From positions 124,001-188,000 of the forward strand of contig JAUNPU010000003.1 in NCBI GenBank assembly GCA_030536555.1: 64,000 nucleotides of DNA, given 5' to 3'. Shown here piece after piece: positions 25,576 through 33,745 of the stretch; positions within the stretch are counted from its first letter, which is position 1; each line of letters begins with the position of its first letter. The position numbers and the translations under genes were made by a program. The notes under the pieces are model-generated. The model had not been told where the DNA came from. It made no database searches and saw only the letters and a list, made by a program, of their open reading frames with translations. The DNA is from Eubacteriales bacterium (GTDB lineage Bacteria > Bacillota > Clostridia > Lachnospirales > Lachnospiraceae).

Positions 25576-26388
25576 TTAATTCCCTTCAAATTCCCAGTTT
25601 CGTTCCTGTTTTCGCAAATATCTCCGCCGGTATTTCAGCGCAGCATACTCTGAAATCTGCTTCATATAAATAGCATCATACGCCCCACCCACAGCGCCGA
25701 CGACCGGTATTCCCTGCAAAAATTTCATATAGAGCAGTTCCTTTGACAGCACACTGGCTGTTTCTGCAATCTGCTTCCTTTCATCATAATCTTCAGGAAG
25801 TGTTTCTGTTTCGATGAATCGGTCTACAGCATGGTTGAGACTGCAATAATTCTCCCCACAGGACACTGCCCCCTGAATCATCAGCAAAATAAAATACCGT
25901 TCCTGCTCTGTATCATAGGTGTACCCGTAATGCAGTGCAAGCTCATAGATAGTTTTTAAAAGCATGCCGGTAAACACCGGAATATCCGGAATGCCGATTC
26001 CAAGAACTCCCATGCCGACCCCGGAAGCTCCGGAAATCAACAGATTTTTCGCACTGGTATCTCTTGCTTTCCTCGTAAATGCCCTCAGAGACTTGCTGTC
26101 CTGCTTGATCTTTGCCGTGTACTGCCGAATCTTATAATCCTGCTCCAGCTTCTCTCGAGGATATGTCTTTTCAATCACCCCAGTCCCCTTTTCAAATATC
26201 AGACCAAAGGCTTTTGCAAAGGCCGCATCCAGCGTCTGCTGTAGTTTCGGCGGTACTTTTTCTTCCAGTTTCTGGTTCAAAAAGGATTCTTTTCTCTCCA
26301 GATGCTTCCGAAGAAACCGCTCTTCCTGTACATTTAATCTTGCCCATTCTTTCTGAAACGGCGTCTTTTTCTCAAAAAAACGTTTCAT
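25576..26388 (-). CDS. EcsC family protein
   Basis: 270 residues. A basic helical N-terminus (residues 1-100) precedes the EcsC core with LLISGASGVGMGVLGIGIPDIPVFTG, glycine-rich and amphipathic (quoted as a span near residues 113-138), YGYTYDTEQERYFILLMI and FLQGIPVVGAVGGAYDA. EcsC proteins are associated with membranes and protein secretion in Bacillus, with unresolved activity. It is directly upstream of the Mbeg1-like gene with a 2-base gap; the pair recurs as a plausible lipid-related module, which is inference. Confidence 0.85.
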   Translation of the reverse strand: MKRFFEKKTPFQKEWARLNVQEERFLRKHLERKESFLNQKLEEKVPPKLQQTLDAAFAKAFGLIFEKGTGVIEKTYPREKLEQDYKIRQYTAKIKQDSKSLRAFTRKARDTSAKNLLISGASGVGMGVLGIGIPDIPVFTGMLLKTIYELALHYGYTYDTEQERYFILLMIQGAVSCGENYCSLNHAVDRFIETETLPEDYDERKQIAETASVLSKELLYMKFLQGIPVVGAVGGAYDAIYMKQISEYAALKYRRRYLRKQERNWEFEGN

Positions 26389-26438
26389 TGTTCCCCCTTA
26401 GTCACCTGATGTTGCGTCTCTCCCAGAAGGTCCAAACT

Positions 26439-26828
26439 CTATTTCTTGATGGCAAAGTCATAAGACATTTGTATCCATTCCATCAGTTCTTCATCGATTT
26501 CCTGCGGACCGGAGATCAACACATGATGGGTCCAGCGATTCGGATATGGTTCCGTAGCAACATCAATGCGAGGAGACAAAAGTTGTGTTCCAAGCCCAAA
26601 TGTCACAACAATATACTCTTTCGGTCGGTCTTTTGCTTTCCTGACTTTCGCCATGGACACACAGGCAAATACCCTGGGGTTAGTAAATGTAATCTGCGTC
26701 TTTTGCACACGCATCCCCGTCTCCGGGAACATGACAAGCAGTTTTTGCCTGAACTGTTCAAAGAGGCTTAATGCATAAGGGTGCTGATCAAAAAACAGGT
26801 AAACGTCAAGATTGCTTTCATTCTGCAT
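26439..26828 (-). CDS. DUF5655-like protein
   Basis: 129 residues. FFDQHPYALSLFEQFRQKLL near the start, QKTQITFTNPRVFACVSM in the middle and RWTHHVLISGPQEIDEELMEWI at the end match the DUF5655 pattern as I know it (a small cytosolic domain often paired with DNA-related genes). GGGGGAGG precedes the ATG. Function unknown. Confidence 0.75.
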   Translation of the reverse strand: MQNESNLDVYLFFDQHPYALSLFEQFRQKLLVMFPETGMRVQKTQITFTNPRVFACVSMAKVRKAKDRPKEYIVVTFGLGTQLLSPRIDVATEPYPNRWTHHVLISGPQEIDEELMEWIQMSYDFAIKK

Positions 26829-26858
26829 AAATACGTCCTCCCCCCATATGCAATCAGC

Positions 26859-27179
26859 TCATTTCTTCTTTCTCAGTTTCGGTTCCGGCAATTCCTCATA
26901 CATGATAGTAAACAACCCTGCCAGAAACGCTTTATCATCAACTTCAGTTACCAGCAGCATTTCTTTTGCCCCCTCATAAGGTAACTCATACGTAGCTGTT
27001 GGCATATACGCAATCGCTGATTTTGTCGGTTTCACAAGCAGCCTGTCATCATAAATACCGCCTACGATCCTGCCACGATAGTAAAGAATATATTCGCCCA
27101 TCATGGCTCGATATGTAATATCATCCAAGTTTGATAACTGTTCTAAAATAAATTGTAAATACGCTCTGGTTGATGCCAT
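26859..27179 (-). CDS. TfoX/Sxy N-terminal domain protein
   Basis: 106 residues. The whole protein is a TfoX-N domain: RAMMGEYILYYRGRIVGGIYDDRLLVK is the characteristic beta-hairpin (quoted as its parts RAMMGEYILYYRG and IVGGIYDDRLLVK), and KAFLAGLF plus PEPKLRKKK close it. In Proteobacteria the larger Sxy induces competence; the stand-alone form in Firmicutes has no assigned role. AGAAAGGGA precedes the ATG. Confidence 0.88.
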   Translation of the reverse strand: MASTRAYLQFILEQLSNLDDITYRAMMGEYILYYRGRIVGGIYDDRLLVKPTKSAIAYMPTATYELPYEGAKEMLLVTEVDDKAFLAGLFTIMYEELPEPKLRKKK

Positions 27180-27223
27180 ATGATTCCCTTTCTAATAAGA
27201 ATTTATTATATTCTGGTTGCCTA

Positions 27224-27655
27224 TCAATACAGTTCTTCTATAGCACGATAAATATGTTTGTTCGTGTGTAATAAGCAATGAACCTGATTGCCATTTATCC
27301 GTATACTGCCGTCATTGTATATTTCGAAAGTATATAATATTTTTCCATGTTTTTCTCCAGTTTCAGTAAAATATATGACATAAGCAGTTAGTGGGCTGTC
27401 ATGAGAACTACGGTTTTGAACAATATTTTTAACATATATGTTATTCTCTATAATTTCCTTTAACACTAAATAGTTACTCTCTTTGGTACTTACTATCGTT
27501 TCCTTGATTTTGGGGGCACTTAATCCATAATACTCTTGAAATTCGATTGTCACAAATGCAACCTCTTCCGGTATCTGCACTTGATATATTCTTATGAATA
27601 TTTGTATAAAAAAAGCAAAAATAATTGCCAAAATAACTTTCAAATATTTTTTCAC
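27224..27655 (-). CDS. Hypothetical protein with N-terminal membrane anchor
   Basis: 143 residues from a GTG at 27655, chosen because TAGGGAG lies seven bases upstream and the peptide then starts VKKYLKVILAIIFAFFIQIF, a normal signal anchor. The frame is open up to an ATG at 27709, directly after the stop of the preceding gene, but that start lacks a binding site. The extracellular part (EEVAFVTIEFQEYYGLS onward) shows no known motif. AT-richer than its neighbours, as is the next gene. Confidence 0.6.
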   Translation of the reverse strand: MKKYLKVILAIIFAFFIQIFIRIYQVQIPEEVAFVTIEFQEYYGLSAPKIKETIVSTKESNYLVLKEIIENNIYVKNIVQNRSSHDSPLTAYVIYFTETGEKHGKILYTFEIYNDGSIRINGNQVHCLLHTNKHIYRAIEELY

Positions 27656-27708
27656 GAAAGCACTCCCTAATTCCATTTCATTCTGCATCTTCACAAAACC
27701 ACATTCCA

Positions 27709-28119
27709 TCACGCAATCGGAATCTGCCCCTTAAATTCCAGCGAATCCCCATCAATAATTGCAGTAAAATTCGCATGCTGAGAAGTATCCCCTATTGTCA
27801 CGTTCCAGTCATTCAGTTCAATCTTCTTTCCATCTACCGTTCCAAGCTGATCTCCCGTCTCAAATATCTCTGATAACTGCTGGGCAGTGATCATGTGAGA
27901 ATCTGAAATCGTGTCAGGATTGACAATATGATCGATAGCAATACAGATAACCGTCTTTTCTTTCTCGGAGAACGCCTCTATCTGCATCACATATGACTTC
28001 AATTCACTGTGATATGTCTCCAGGTCATCTGCTCTTTTTCCTCTGATTCCCAAAAGCAAAACCATATAGCATATAACAAAACCACAAATGCCGATAATCA
28101 GTTGCTTTCTCGTAATCAT
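27709..28119 (-). CDS. Hypothetical membrane-anchored protein
   Basis: 136 residues. One hydrophobic segment near residues 6-25 (LIIGICGFVICYMVLLLGI) follows a short basic start; the rest is soluble and acidic with DGKKIELNDWNVTIGD. GGGAG lies eight bases before the ATG at 28119. An extended -10 promoter is about 70 bases upstream. It is followed at once by a second anchored protein, suggesting a two-gene unit. Family not recognised. Confidence 0.7.
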   Translation of the reverse strand: MITRKQLIIGICGFVICYMVLLLGIRGKRADDLETYHSELKSYVMQIEAFSEKEKTVICIAIDHIVNPDTISDSHMITAQQLSEIFETGDQLGTVDGKKIELNDWNVTIGDTSQHANFTAIIDGDSLEFKGQIPIA

Positions 28120-28186
28120 CAAAACCGCTCCCTTCTATCTGTGTTTTGCCTGTCAGGTACTCCTCCACCCATCCTTGAACAGTTCC

Positions 28187-28195
28187 ATTATAGCA
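28187..28195 (-). promoter_or_regulatory. Extended -10 promoter upstream of the anchored-protein pair
   Basis: Minus strand TGC-TATAAT (TATAAT at 28187-28192, TG at 28194-28195). No clear -35. It lies 68 bases upstream of the ATG at 28119. Confidence 0.55.
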
Positions 28196-28290
28196 TACCC
28201 TTTACCAGGATATCTTACTTTTGGATTAATTTTGTATATCTGATTTTTTTCGTTTATTTGAGGGCATACTGATTCTGGAGGTGATTACAC

Positions 28291-28506
28291 ATGTGCCACA
28301 GGTATAGACGCAATCCGGACACGGACCGTTACGGCGACGGAGATGTCCCGGAGGCAGATATGGAACCATATCAGAGTTCCGAATCTGCAAATACAACGAC
28401 CCCTTCTTCCAACAGCGGTCCGCAAAAAAGCAGGGATTACTACAAGGATGTTGAACCGCTGCCGGAATCTTCCCGCCCAAGACGGGATGGTCCCGGAGGT
28501 AATTGA
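28291..28506 (+). CDS. Small polar protein, plus strand
   Basis: 71 residues, no Cys pair repeats or hydrophobic segment. The composition is Pro/Ser/Asp/Arg-rich (NPDTDRYGDGDVPEADMEPY, then SSRPRRDGPGGN), which looks disordered. The case for a real gene is the site GGAGGTG seven bases before the ATG and its position as the only plus-strand frame in a 450-base gap between divergent minus genes, followed by a strong hairpin. I do not recognise it. Confidence 0.5.
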   Translation: MCHRYRRNPDTDRYGDGDVPEADMEPYQSSESANTTTPSSNSGPQKSRDYYKDVEPLPESSRPRRDGPGGN

Positions 28507-28527
28507 GTTCAGGTACGAATTACAAAA

Positions 28528-28561
28528 TGCCTTCCGGAGTCCGCAGGACTTTTGGAAGGCA
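28528..28561. terminator. Bidirectional hairpin
   Basis: TGCCTTCC (28528-28535) pairs with GGAAGGCA (28554-28561), and the inner GTCC/GGAC extends it. On the minus strand the stem is followed by TTTTG, so it probably ends the gene at 28587-29606; on the plus strand it follows the small open frame. Confidence 0.65.
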
Positions 28562-28586
28562 CATGAAAAGCGATAACCATGGTTCT

Positions 28587-29606
28587 CTATTTTTTCTCAT
28601 CTTCAATCTTGATTTCGACCCTGATTTCATCCAGGTTTCTCTTCATAAACAACGTCCTCCACTCCACATCCTTCTGCGGTTCAAAGTACAGTGACGAACA
28701 GGCAATCCGCTCCCGCTGCACCTTATTGCCTTTGCCGGCAAGGAAGACTGCCGTCGGTCCGGAGGATCCGCCGATGATGCTGACTGAGGACTTTCCACGT
28801 CCGCTGCATTCGGGGTCTATCCTGCGGGGCTGGTCACTCTGGCGGCAGTCCCACAGATAGAACATTCCATCTGGAATGTCGGGGGTAATCCGGTAAGTCA
28901 TCTGGGTATAATGCGTGGGAAACAGTAATCCGCGGTCTGGAAATGAATCCTTTGGCGCTGTTTCCGACATAAGATTCAGGACTGTCAAACGATGTTCTTC
29001 ACCTGTGACCGGATTGACAAAGGGCACTGTCTGCCCTTCTGTAAGTCCGGACAGGTGGACTCCCTGTACCTTGTGCATTTCCGGCTTCAGCGTAATCTGA
29101 AGCTGCCGGATATCGGATGGGATAGCGGAAGTCCAGAAGAAAGATTCTCGGTGCAGATTCCACCCCATTGTCCGGTCAAGTGCGTAGTGTTCCATAAATC
29201 GTTCAGCTGTCACATCACCAGCCGCTGCCTCCTCCACAAGCGGATTCCAACCCATTCCGCATCCACCGTTTCCCGACAGCAGAGTTCCATTGCATACCAC
29301 TTCGGAGCGAAAAGAATCAGTTGTGGGATTCTCCTCCTCCAGTGCCTCCATAAGCTCCGGGGATACCTTTCCGCTCTCGCCGCCGCATTCCTGGACGCGC
29401 CTTATAAAGCGGGCAATCGCTTCCGGCTCAATCTTTTTACAGATGTCAAGCACAAGCCCTTTCTCGCAAAGGTAAGCGGAAAGCACCTTCCACTGACTCT
29501 CTCCCCAGATAAATTCCCTGTTTACGGGAAACTCTGTTCCCGGCTGTTCTTCCTCCGGCTGTCCCCAGAAATTTCCGGAAAAGTATACCTTCCAGCTCGT
29601 ATCCAT
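28587..29606 (-). CDS. Hypothetical cytosolic protein carrying an OadB-like IGGxxGPT motif
   Basis: 339 residues. The ATG at 29606 (MDTSWKVYFSGNF) has GGGAGG ten bases upstream. No signal peptide or membrane helix. Near residue 285 it contains SIIGGSSGPTAVFLAGK, nearly identical to the IGGADGPT(A/S)IFL loop of the beta subunits of sodium-pumping decarboxylases (OadB/GcdB), which are otherwise multi-helix membrane proteins unlike this one. The microprotein at 36063-36290 has the same motif. The remaining sequence is unfamiliar, with several Trp/Cys residues (NGGCGMGWNPL). Function unknown. Confidence 0.75.
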   Translation of the reverse strand: MDTSWKVYFSGNFWGQPEEEQPGTEFPVNREFIWGESQWKVLSAYLCEKGLVLDICKKIEPEAIARFIRRVQECGGESGKVSPELMEALEEENPTTDSFRSEVVCNGTLLSGNGGCGMGWNPLVEEAAAGDVTAERFMEHYALDRTMGWNLHRESFFWTSAIPSDIRQLQITLKPEMHKVQGVHLSGLTEGQTVPFVNPVTGEEHRLTVLNLMSETAPKDSFPDRGLLFPTHYTQMTYRITPDIPDGMFYLWDCRQSDQPRRIDPECSGRGKSSVSIIGGSSGPTAVFLAGKGNKVQRERIACSSLYFEPQKDVEWRTLFMKRNLDEIRVEIKIEDEKK

Positions 29607-29661
29607 TGAATCTTTTCCTCCCTGCTGTCTTGGAAAATCTGCCGTCCTCAATCCTGATGTT

Positions 29662-30489
29662 CTACAATCTGATTCGCATCCCCGTATAAATCTGATGCAC
29701 TATATCGCCAAGCTGCTCTTTTAAAAGTTCTGCGGCGTGCTCCCCGGTGCAGTGCCCGGTGTAGATCTGCTCAATCCCGGTTTCTTTTACCCGATTGGCA
29801 AATGCCAGAATTTCTTCGTCCGTAGACTTGTACAGATGAAATCCGCCAAATACTGCATAGATGTTCCGGTTCGGGTATGTCCGTGCCACTTCCGTAATGA
29901 TGTTGTCAGCACCGCCGTGGGAACAGCTGTTGAAGATTACCAGTCCTTTTTCCGTCTCAAACACAAGGCTCTGCTCGTGGTCATAGCACTCCGGACACAT
30001 CTGACCGTCCACCTCCACGCACATGCCGATCCGCTTTCCAATGGTATCCAGCCCCTCCGTCTTGTGGGGAATCAGGGCGATTCCGTCCGCCAGTTTATAA
30101 TCCCCGTCTACATACTGAATCCGGTCTGCGTATGCCTCCAGAAATCCTCGTTTGATTCCGATATACCGCAGCTCCTCCTTGCTGCAGTCATAGCAATTCT
30201 CCCCGGTTCCTGACCGCACATAAAGCTTTGCATGATCATTTTCCGCAAAAAATGCCGGCAGTCCGTCTGCATGATCATAGTGTGCATGGGACAATACGGC
30301 AAAGTCTGCCTGACCGAGATCAATTCCCAGAATTCGCGCATTTTCCGCAAATACACCGCTGGTGCCCCCATCCAGAAGGATACGCCTGCCCCTGTAGGAA
30401 ATCCACACAGACAGCCCCCATTCCGGCTTCAAACTACTTTCTGTCACATTTTTCTGCACCAGATTATCAACCAGTACACAGATATCCAT
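29662..30489 (-). CDS. MBL-fold metallo-hydrolase
   Basis: 275 residues of the metallo-beta-lactamase superfamily. Metal ligands are in SHAHYDHADGL (HxHxDH), NSCSHGGADN (His) and YTGHCTGEH (His). The LDGGTSGVFAENA strand is typical of the COG1237 subgroup, which includes archaeal dihydropterin-ribofuranosylaminobenzene phosphate synthase homologues; the actual substrate here is unknown. AGGAGG lies ten bases before the ATG. It sits between a hypothetical gene and a radical SAM gene, all in one direction with gaps of 30-55 bases. Confidence 0.88.
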   Translation of the reverse strand: MDICVLVDNLVQKNVTESSLKPEWGLSVWISYRGRRILLDGGTSGVFAENARILGIDLGQADFAVLSHAHYDHADGLPAFFAENDHAKLYVRSGTGENCYDCSKEELRYIGIKRGFLEAYADRIQYVDGDYKLADGIALIPHKTEGLDTIGKRIGMCVEVDGQMCPECYDHEQSLVFETEKGLVIFNSCSHGGADNIITEVARTYPNRNIYAVFGGFHLYKSTDEEILAFANRVKETGIEQIYTGHCTGEHAAELLKEQLGDIVHQIYTGMRIRL

Positions 30490-30522
30490 ATCGCCTGTTC
30501 CTCCTGATTCTGTTTCAAAATC

Positions 30523-31776
30523 TTACAGCTTCATCCCCTTGGGAAATGCTTCTTTCCGCATCAGTCCCCACATCTGATCAATGTAAGAAAGGGTATAATA
30601 ATTCTCGTAATAATGATAGTAAAATGCACCTTTCAGCGTCATATGGTACACGCCCTGTTCCTTTTTGGCGAGTCCAAGCTTCTTCGCAAGCCAGAACTCC
30701 AGACCATACATCTTCTTCAGCGGAACACCAAAAAATCTCTCGAAATCCGCCGGATCCACCTGAGTGCTGTAAGCAGTCCAGAACAGATAGTAGATCATCC
30801 GCTGTCGTCTGGTGAAACGGATTGTCAACGAAGTCGGAAGCTCCTGACTGCCCAGTCTCCTGCCATATTCTGTCACAGAAAAGGTGTTGATTTTGAACTG
30901 GTCTTTTAGCAGTGTCGTGGCGGAGCAGCCGAATCCAAGGAAATTGTCCCGTGTCATGGACGAGTATTTTGCCCCCTTTTTGCTGGAAAAGGTCCATATG
31001 GAATCCCGCACATAGCCCTGGGTCTGACAGTACCGGGTGATTGCGTCCAGCAGCGCACGTTTCTCCCGCTTCTTCATAGGTGGAACCTGGCTGGCTGTGA
31101 AGGTAAAGTCGATAAACGGATAGATGGCAATGTGATTTGCCCCGTTTTGAAATGCCATATCAATGTCAGACTTCAAATCCTGAAAGGTCTGACCTGGCAA
31201 TGCAAAGATAAAGTCCATGGACACAGTCTCAAAGGAAACCGCCCTCAATACGTTAGCTATCTGAGCCGGATCGATGTCATTTCGCCCCAGCACAGACAGG
31301 AATTTATCCTGAAAAGACTGAATTCCGATACTGATTTTTGTGACACCGGCTTTCTTTAAGGTTCGCAGTGTCTCCTCCGTCACATTTTCCGGGTGCAGCT
31401 CCAGACCGATGCCTTCTTTGATTTCAAAATGCTCCCTGACTGCACCTATAATCTCTCCAATCCGGTTAGCCGCCAGTGCCGGAGTTCCGCCACCGAAATA
31501 GAGGCTGGTGACCTGCTTTTTGCCTGTAATCTGGCTTCCGACCATGTGGATTTCCTGAATCAGATCATCAATATAACGGCTGCAGGTTTCCTCCTTATAA
31601 ACCTCCTTACAGTACGGGCAAAAGCTGCAGAGTCTGCGGCAAAAAGGAATATGCACATACAATCCGAGACCATCGCACTCAGCAAAGGGAAGCTGGTTGT
31701 CGTATTCATTTTGAAAGATAAATGGCTGAGTTGACCGCGTCAGCCACATTCTTGTAAGTGTTGTAATGACTTTCAT
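30523..31776 (-). CDS. HemN/HutW-like radical SAM protein
   Basis: 417 residues. LYVHIPFCRRLCSFCPYCKE carries the 4Fe-4S motif CX3CX2C with a further Cys two residues on (CPYC), where true HemN has CxC; YFGGGTPA and SIGIQSFQDKFL are the next HemN-family motifs. The C-terminal 140 residues form the HemN-like domain. Family members include coproporphyrinogen dehydrogenase, HutW and ChuW-type enzymes. The ATG at 31776 (MKVITTLTRM) is chosen for AAAGG just upstream; a start at 31896 would run deep into the neighbouring gene. It follows the other radical SAM gene by 23 bases. Confidence 0.88.
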   Translation of the reverse strand: MKVITTLTRMWLTRSTQPFIFQNEYDNQLPFAECDGLGLYVHIPFCRRLCSFCPYCKEVYKEETCSRYIDDLIQEIHMVGSQITGKKQVTSLYFGGGTPALAANRIGEIIGAVREHFEIKEGIGLELHPENVTEETLRTLKKAGVTKISIGIQSFQDKFLSVLGRNDIDPAQIANVLRAVSFETVSMDFIFALPGQTFQDLKSDIDMAFQNGANHIAIYPFIDFTFTASQVPPMKKREKRALLDAITRYCQTQGYVRDSIWTFSSKKGAKYSSMTRDNFLGFGCSATTLLKDQFKINTFSVTEYGRRLGSQELPTSLTIRFTRRQRMIYYLFWTAYSTQVDPADFERFFGVPLKKMYGLEFWLAKKLGLAKKEQGVYHMTLKGAFYYHYYENYYTLSYIDQMWGLMRKEAFPKGMKL

Positions 31777-31799
31777 AAGACCTTTATCCTGTAGTTTGT

Positions 31800-32702
31800 C
31801 TATATGTATTTCAGATAAGTACGAAGAATATCCAGAATCACCTTCATATTGCCCTGAAACAGCAGTGTATATTCTGCAACAAAAAAGTATCCACACTGTT
31901 TGCAGAGATCCGGTACATCAATACACCGTCCACAGATGCTGATTTTCCCATTTTCCATCACCACGCACTGATAACAGGGCGTGGGAAAGCGGTTGGCAAT
32001 CAGATAAGGGAAAGCGCTCTTCACATTGAACACCGGCGCTCCCTGACGCATCATTTCCGCAATTACCTCACAGCAGCTGCGCTTCTCCTCCGGGGAAAGT
32101 GCAAGCTCCTTCGTGTCAGGATACGGAGTGTGAAAGTTGAAGGATACAGCCCGCACATGGGACAATTCCTTCGCAGTATTGCAGACATCCCTGATTGTAT
32201 CCTTGTTAATCTGATTAATCGCCATATAAAAGCAGATGTTGTCGGAGGTGGCATGAGCAATGTGATCCATGATGATATCATAGGTATCTCCGCGAATTTC
32301 ATTGTGTTTTTCCCGGTTACCGTCCAGGCTCAGAAGAATCAGATCAGCCTCTGGAAGATTCAGCTCAAAGGTGCCGTTCGTCACCGTATTGACAATCAGA
32401 AATCCCATCCGCTTTGCTTCAATCACAAGATCCCGAAGGGTCTTTCCTTTATCCCGCCATAGGAATGTCTCCCCGCCGCAGAAGAACAGAATCCTTACGC
32501 CCATGTCATATAACTGCCTCATTTCTGCCCGAATCTGCTCATAAGGGTAAATGACTGCAGTAATATTGTTGACGGAACAGTGAAGGCAGGACAGGTTGCA
32601 TCGGTCTGTCAGGATTATCGTGCCGAGAATTGGTGCTTTTCTGCGAAATAGTATGGTTTTGATGCCAAAGCCGGCAAGGTATAAAAAAGATGAAAGTTTC
32701 AA
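31800..32702 (-). CDS. Radical SAM protein with C-terminal Cys-rich region
   Basis: 300 residues. ILTDRCNLSCLHC gives the CX3CX2C cluster motif, and FFCGGETFLW is the GGE motif that binds SAM. The C-terminal part CYQCVVMENGKISICGRC then CKQC is a SPASM/twitch-like set that may hold an auxiliary Fe-S cluster. The N-terminus (SSFLYLAGFGIKTILF) is hydrophobic. The only start with a binding site (CAGGTG) is a TTG at 32702. It is cotranscribed with an ArsC-like gene upstream and the HemN-like gene downstream; substrate unknown, heme or peptide chemistry are both possible. Confidence 0.86.
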   Translation of the reverse strand: MKLSSFLYLAGFGIKTILFRRKAPILGTIILTDRCNLSCLHCSVNNITAVIYPYEQIRAEMRQLYDMGVRILFFCGGETFLWRDKGKTLRDLVIEAKRMGFLIVNTVTNGTFELNLPEADLILLSLDGNREKHNEIRGDTYDIIMDHIAHATSDNICFYMAINQINKDTIRDVCNTAKELSHVRAVSFNFHTPYPDTKELALSPEEKRSCCEVIAEMMRQGAPVFNVKSAFPYLIANRFPTPCYQCVVMENGKISICGRCIDVPDLCKQCGYFFVAEYTLLFQGNMKVILDILRTYLKYI

Positions 32703-32733
32703 GTTTTTGCACCTGCTCTCTCTTCCAGTTTTG

Positions 32734-33141
32734 TCAGATTCCTTTCTGAACCTGCCTCTTTAAATCCAGTATTTTTATCTCGATTTCACGAATGACCGCA
32801 GCAAATTCCCCATCGCTTTTTCCGGTGGGATCGTCCAGTCCCCAGTCTGTGCGATAGCTGCAGGGAAGACAGGGACAATGGACATTGCATCCCATTGTGA
32901 TGACAAAATCCATGTCCGGAATGGCATCCAGCAATTTGGGATACTGGCTCTGCTCCATGTCAATTCCATGGAGCTGCTTCATCAGACGGACTGCATCCTG
33001 ATTGATTCTGGATTTTACTTCAGTTCCGGCAGAATAGCTCTCAAAAACATCAGAAGCCAGCTTCCTGCACAGGGCTTCCGCAATCTGGCTTCTGCAGGAA
33101 TTGTGGACACAGACAAATGCTACTTTATACTTATGTTCCAT
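32734..33141 (-). CDS. Arsenate reductase ArsC-like, low-molecular-weight phosphatase fold
   Basis: 135 residues of the thioredoxin-coupled ArsC family. The P-loop is CVHNSCRSQIAEA (nucleophile Cys); VITMGCNVHCPCLPC carries the redox Cys pair and DWGLDDPTGK the general-acid Asp (DDPTGK). The ATG at 33141 overlaps the TGA of the broken DUF5714 frame (TGATG) and has GGAGG nine bases upstream. No ArsR, ArsB or Acr3 gene is near, so arsenic resistance is not supported by context; a phosphatase or reductase role within this operon is possible. Confidence 0.88.
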   Translation of the reverse strand: MEHKYKVAFVCVHNSCRSQIAEALCRKLASDVFESYSAGTEVKSRINQDAVRLMKQLHGIDMEQSQYPKLLDAIPDMDFVITMGCNVHCPCLPCSYRTDWGLDDPTGKSDGEFAAVIREIEIKILDLKRQVQKGI

Positions 33142-33698
33142 CACTGATTTCCTCCATAAAACGGACATTCCGATGCCAGACACTGCTGATTTCGCGGGGA
33201 AAAGGAACAGATCACCGGATGTTTTGCCAGCTCAATCCCGTAGTGTTGTTTTACAAAATCAATCGCTGTCAGCATGGAAAGAAATGCATTTCTCTTGCAG
33301 CATCTGGGACCTCCGATCTCTGCGATTGTGCCCAATGCCTAGGAAACAAAGCTCAGATTATCTTTATAATACTGATTGTGGCTTAAGGGTCCCGTCTCAT
33401 GAATGATTGCCAGAGCAGCGCCGATGGATGCCGCCGATCCGCAGACACCCCACTGCCCGCAGGTGGCTCCCGGCATCTTCCCGCCTCGCACAATCATCTC
33501 ATCCAGAGCCTGTTCCAGATCAAATTCCATCCCTGCGTGATGGAGCGCAGCCATAAAGCAGGCGCCGTCCAGCACATGATGCTCCGGTCCGTGAATGCTG
33601 ATGTAATCCTTTTTCATCAGTGAAATCAGCAGTCCGATGGGATCATCGGTGGCTGCCTGAAGGCACTCCTGTTTGATGTAGTTAAATCTTTCGTCCAT
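33141..33698 (-). pseudogene. DUF5714-like gene interrupted by an in-frame TAG
   Basis: The frame starting at ATG 33698 (MDERFNYIKQ, with AGAAGGGGA upstream) runs to a TAG at 33339-33341 and, without any frame change, continues with ALGTIAEIGGPRCCKRNAF to a TGA at 33141. The two halves together give about 185 residues, with the conserved pieces DGACFMAALHHAG, GATCGQWGVCGSAAS, GGPRCCKRN and CPFYGG expected of DUF5714 proteins, so one gene has been split. The 3' half still overlaps the arsC-like start (TGATG). A recent nonsense mutation, a sequencing error or readthrough are all possible; no function is established for the family. Confidence 0.75.
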
Positions 33699-33745
33699 AA
33701 TAAATCCCCTTCTAAAAATTAATGATCTGATTTCCCGCCCCACAC

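Noticed and set aside
28226-28480. A Cys-rich minus-strand frame of 84 codons opposite the small plus-strand gene
   Set aside because: No binding site; the Cys and Pro content mirrors the plus-strand codons, and the plus frame has a strong site.
32734-33141. An arsenic resistance operon
   Set aside because: Only an ArsC-like gene is present, with no ArsR, ArsB, Acr3 or ArsA near; neighbours are radical SAM genes.
33339-33341. The TAG in the DUF5714 gene as a pyrrolysine codon
   Set aside because: DUF5714 proteins are not known pyrrolysine proteins and no pyl gene or methylamine methyltransferase is in the window.
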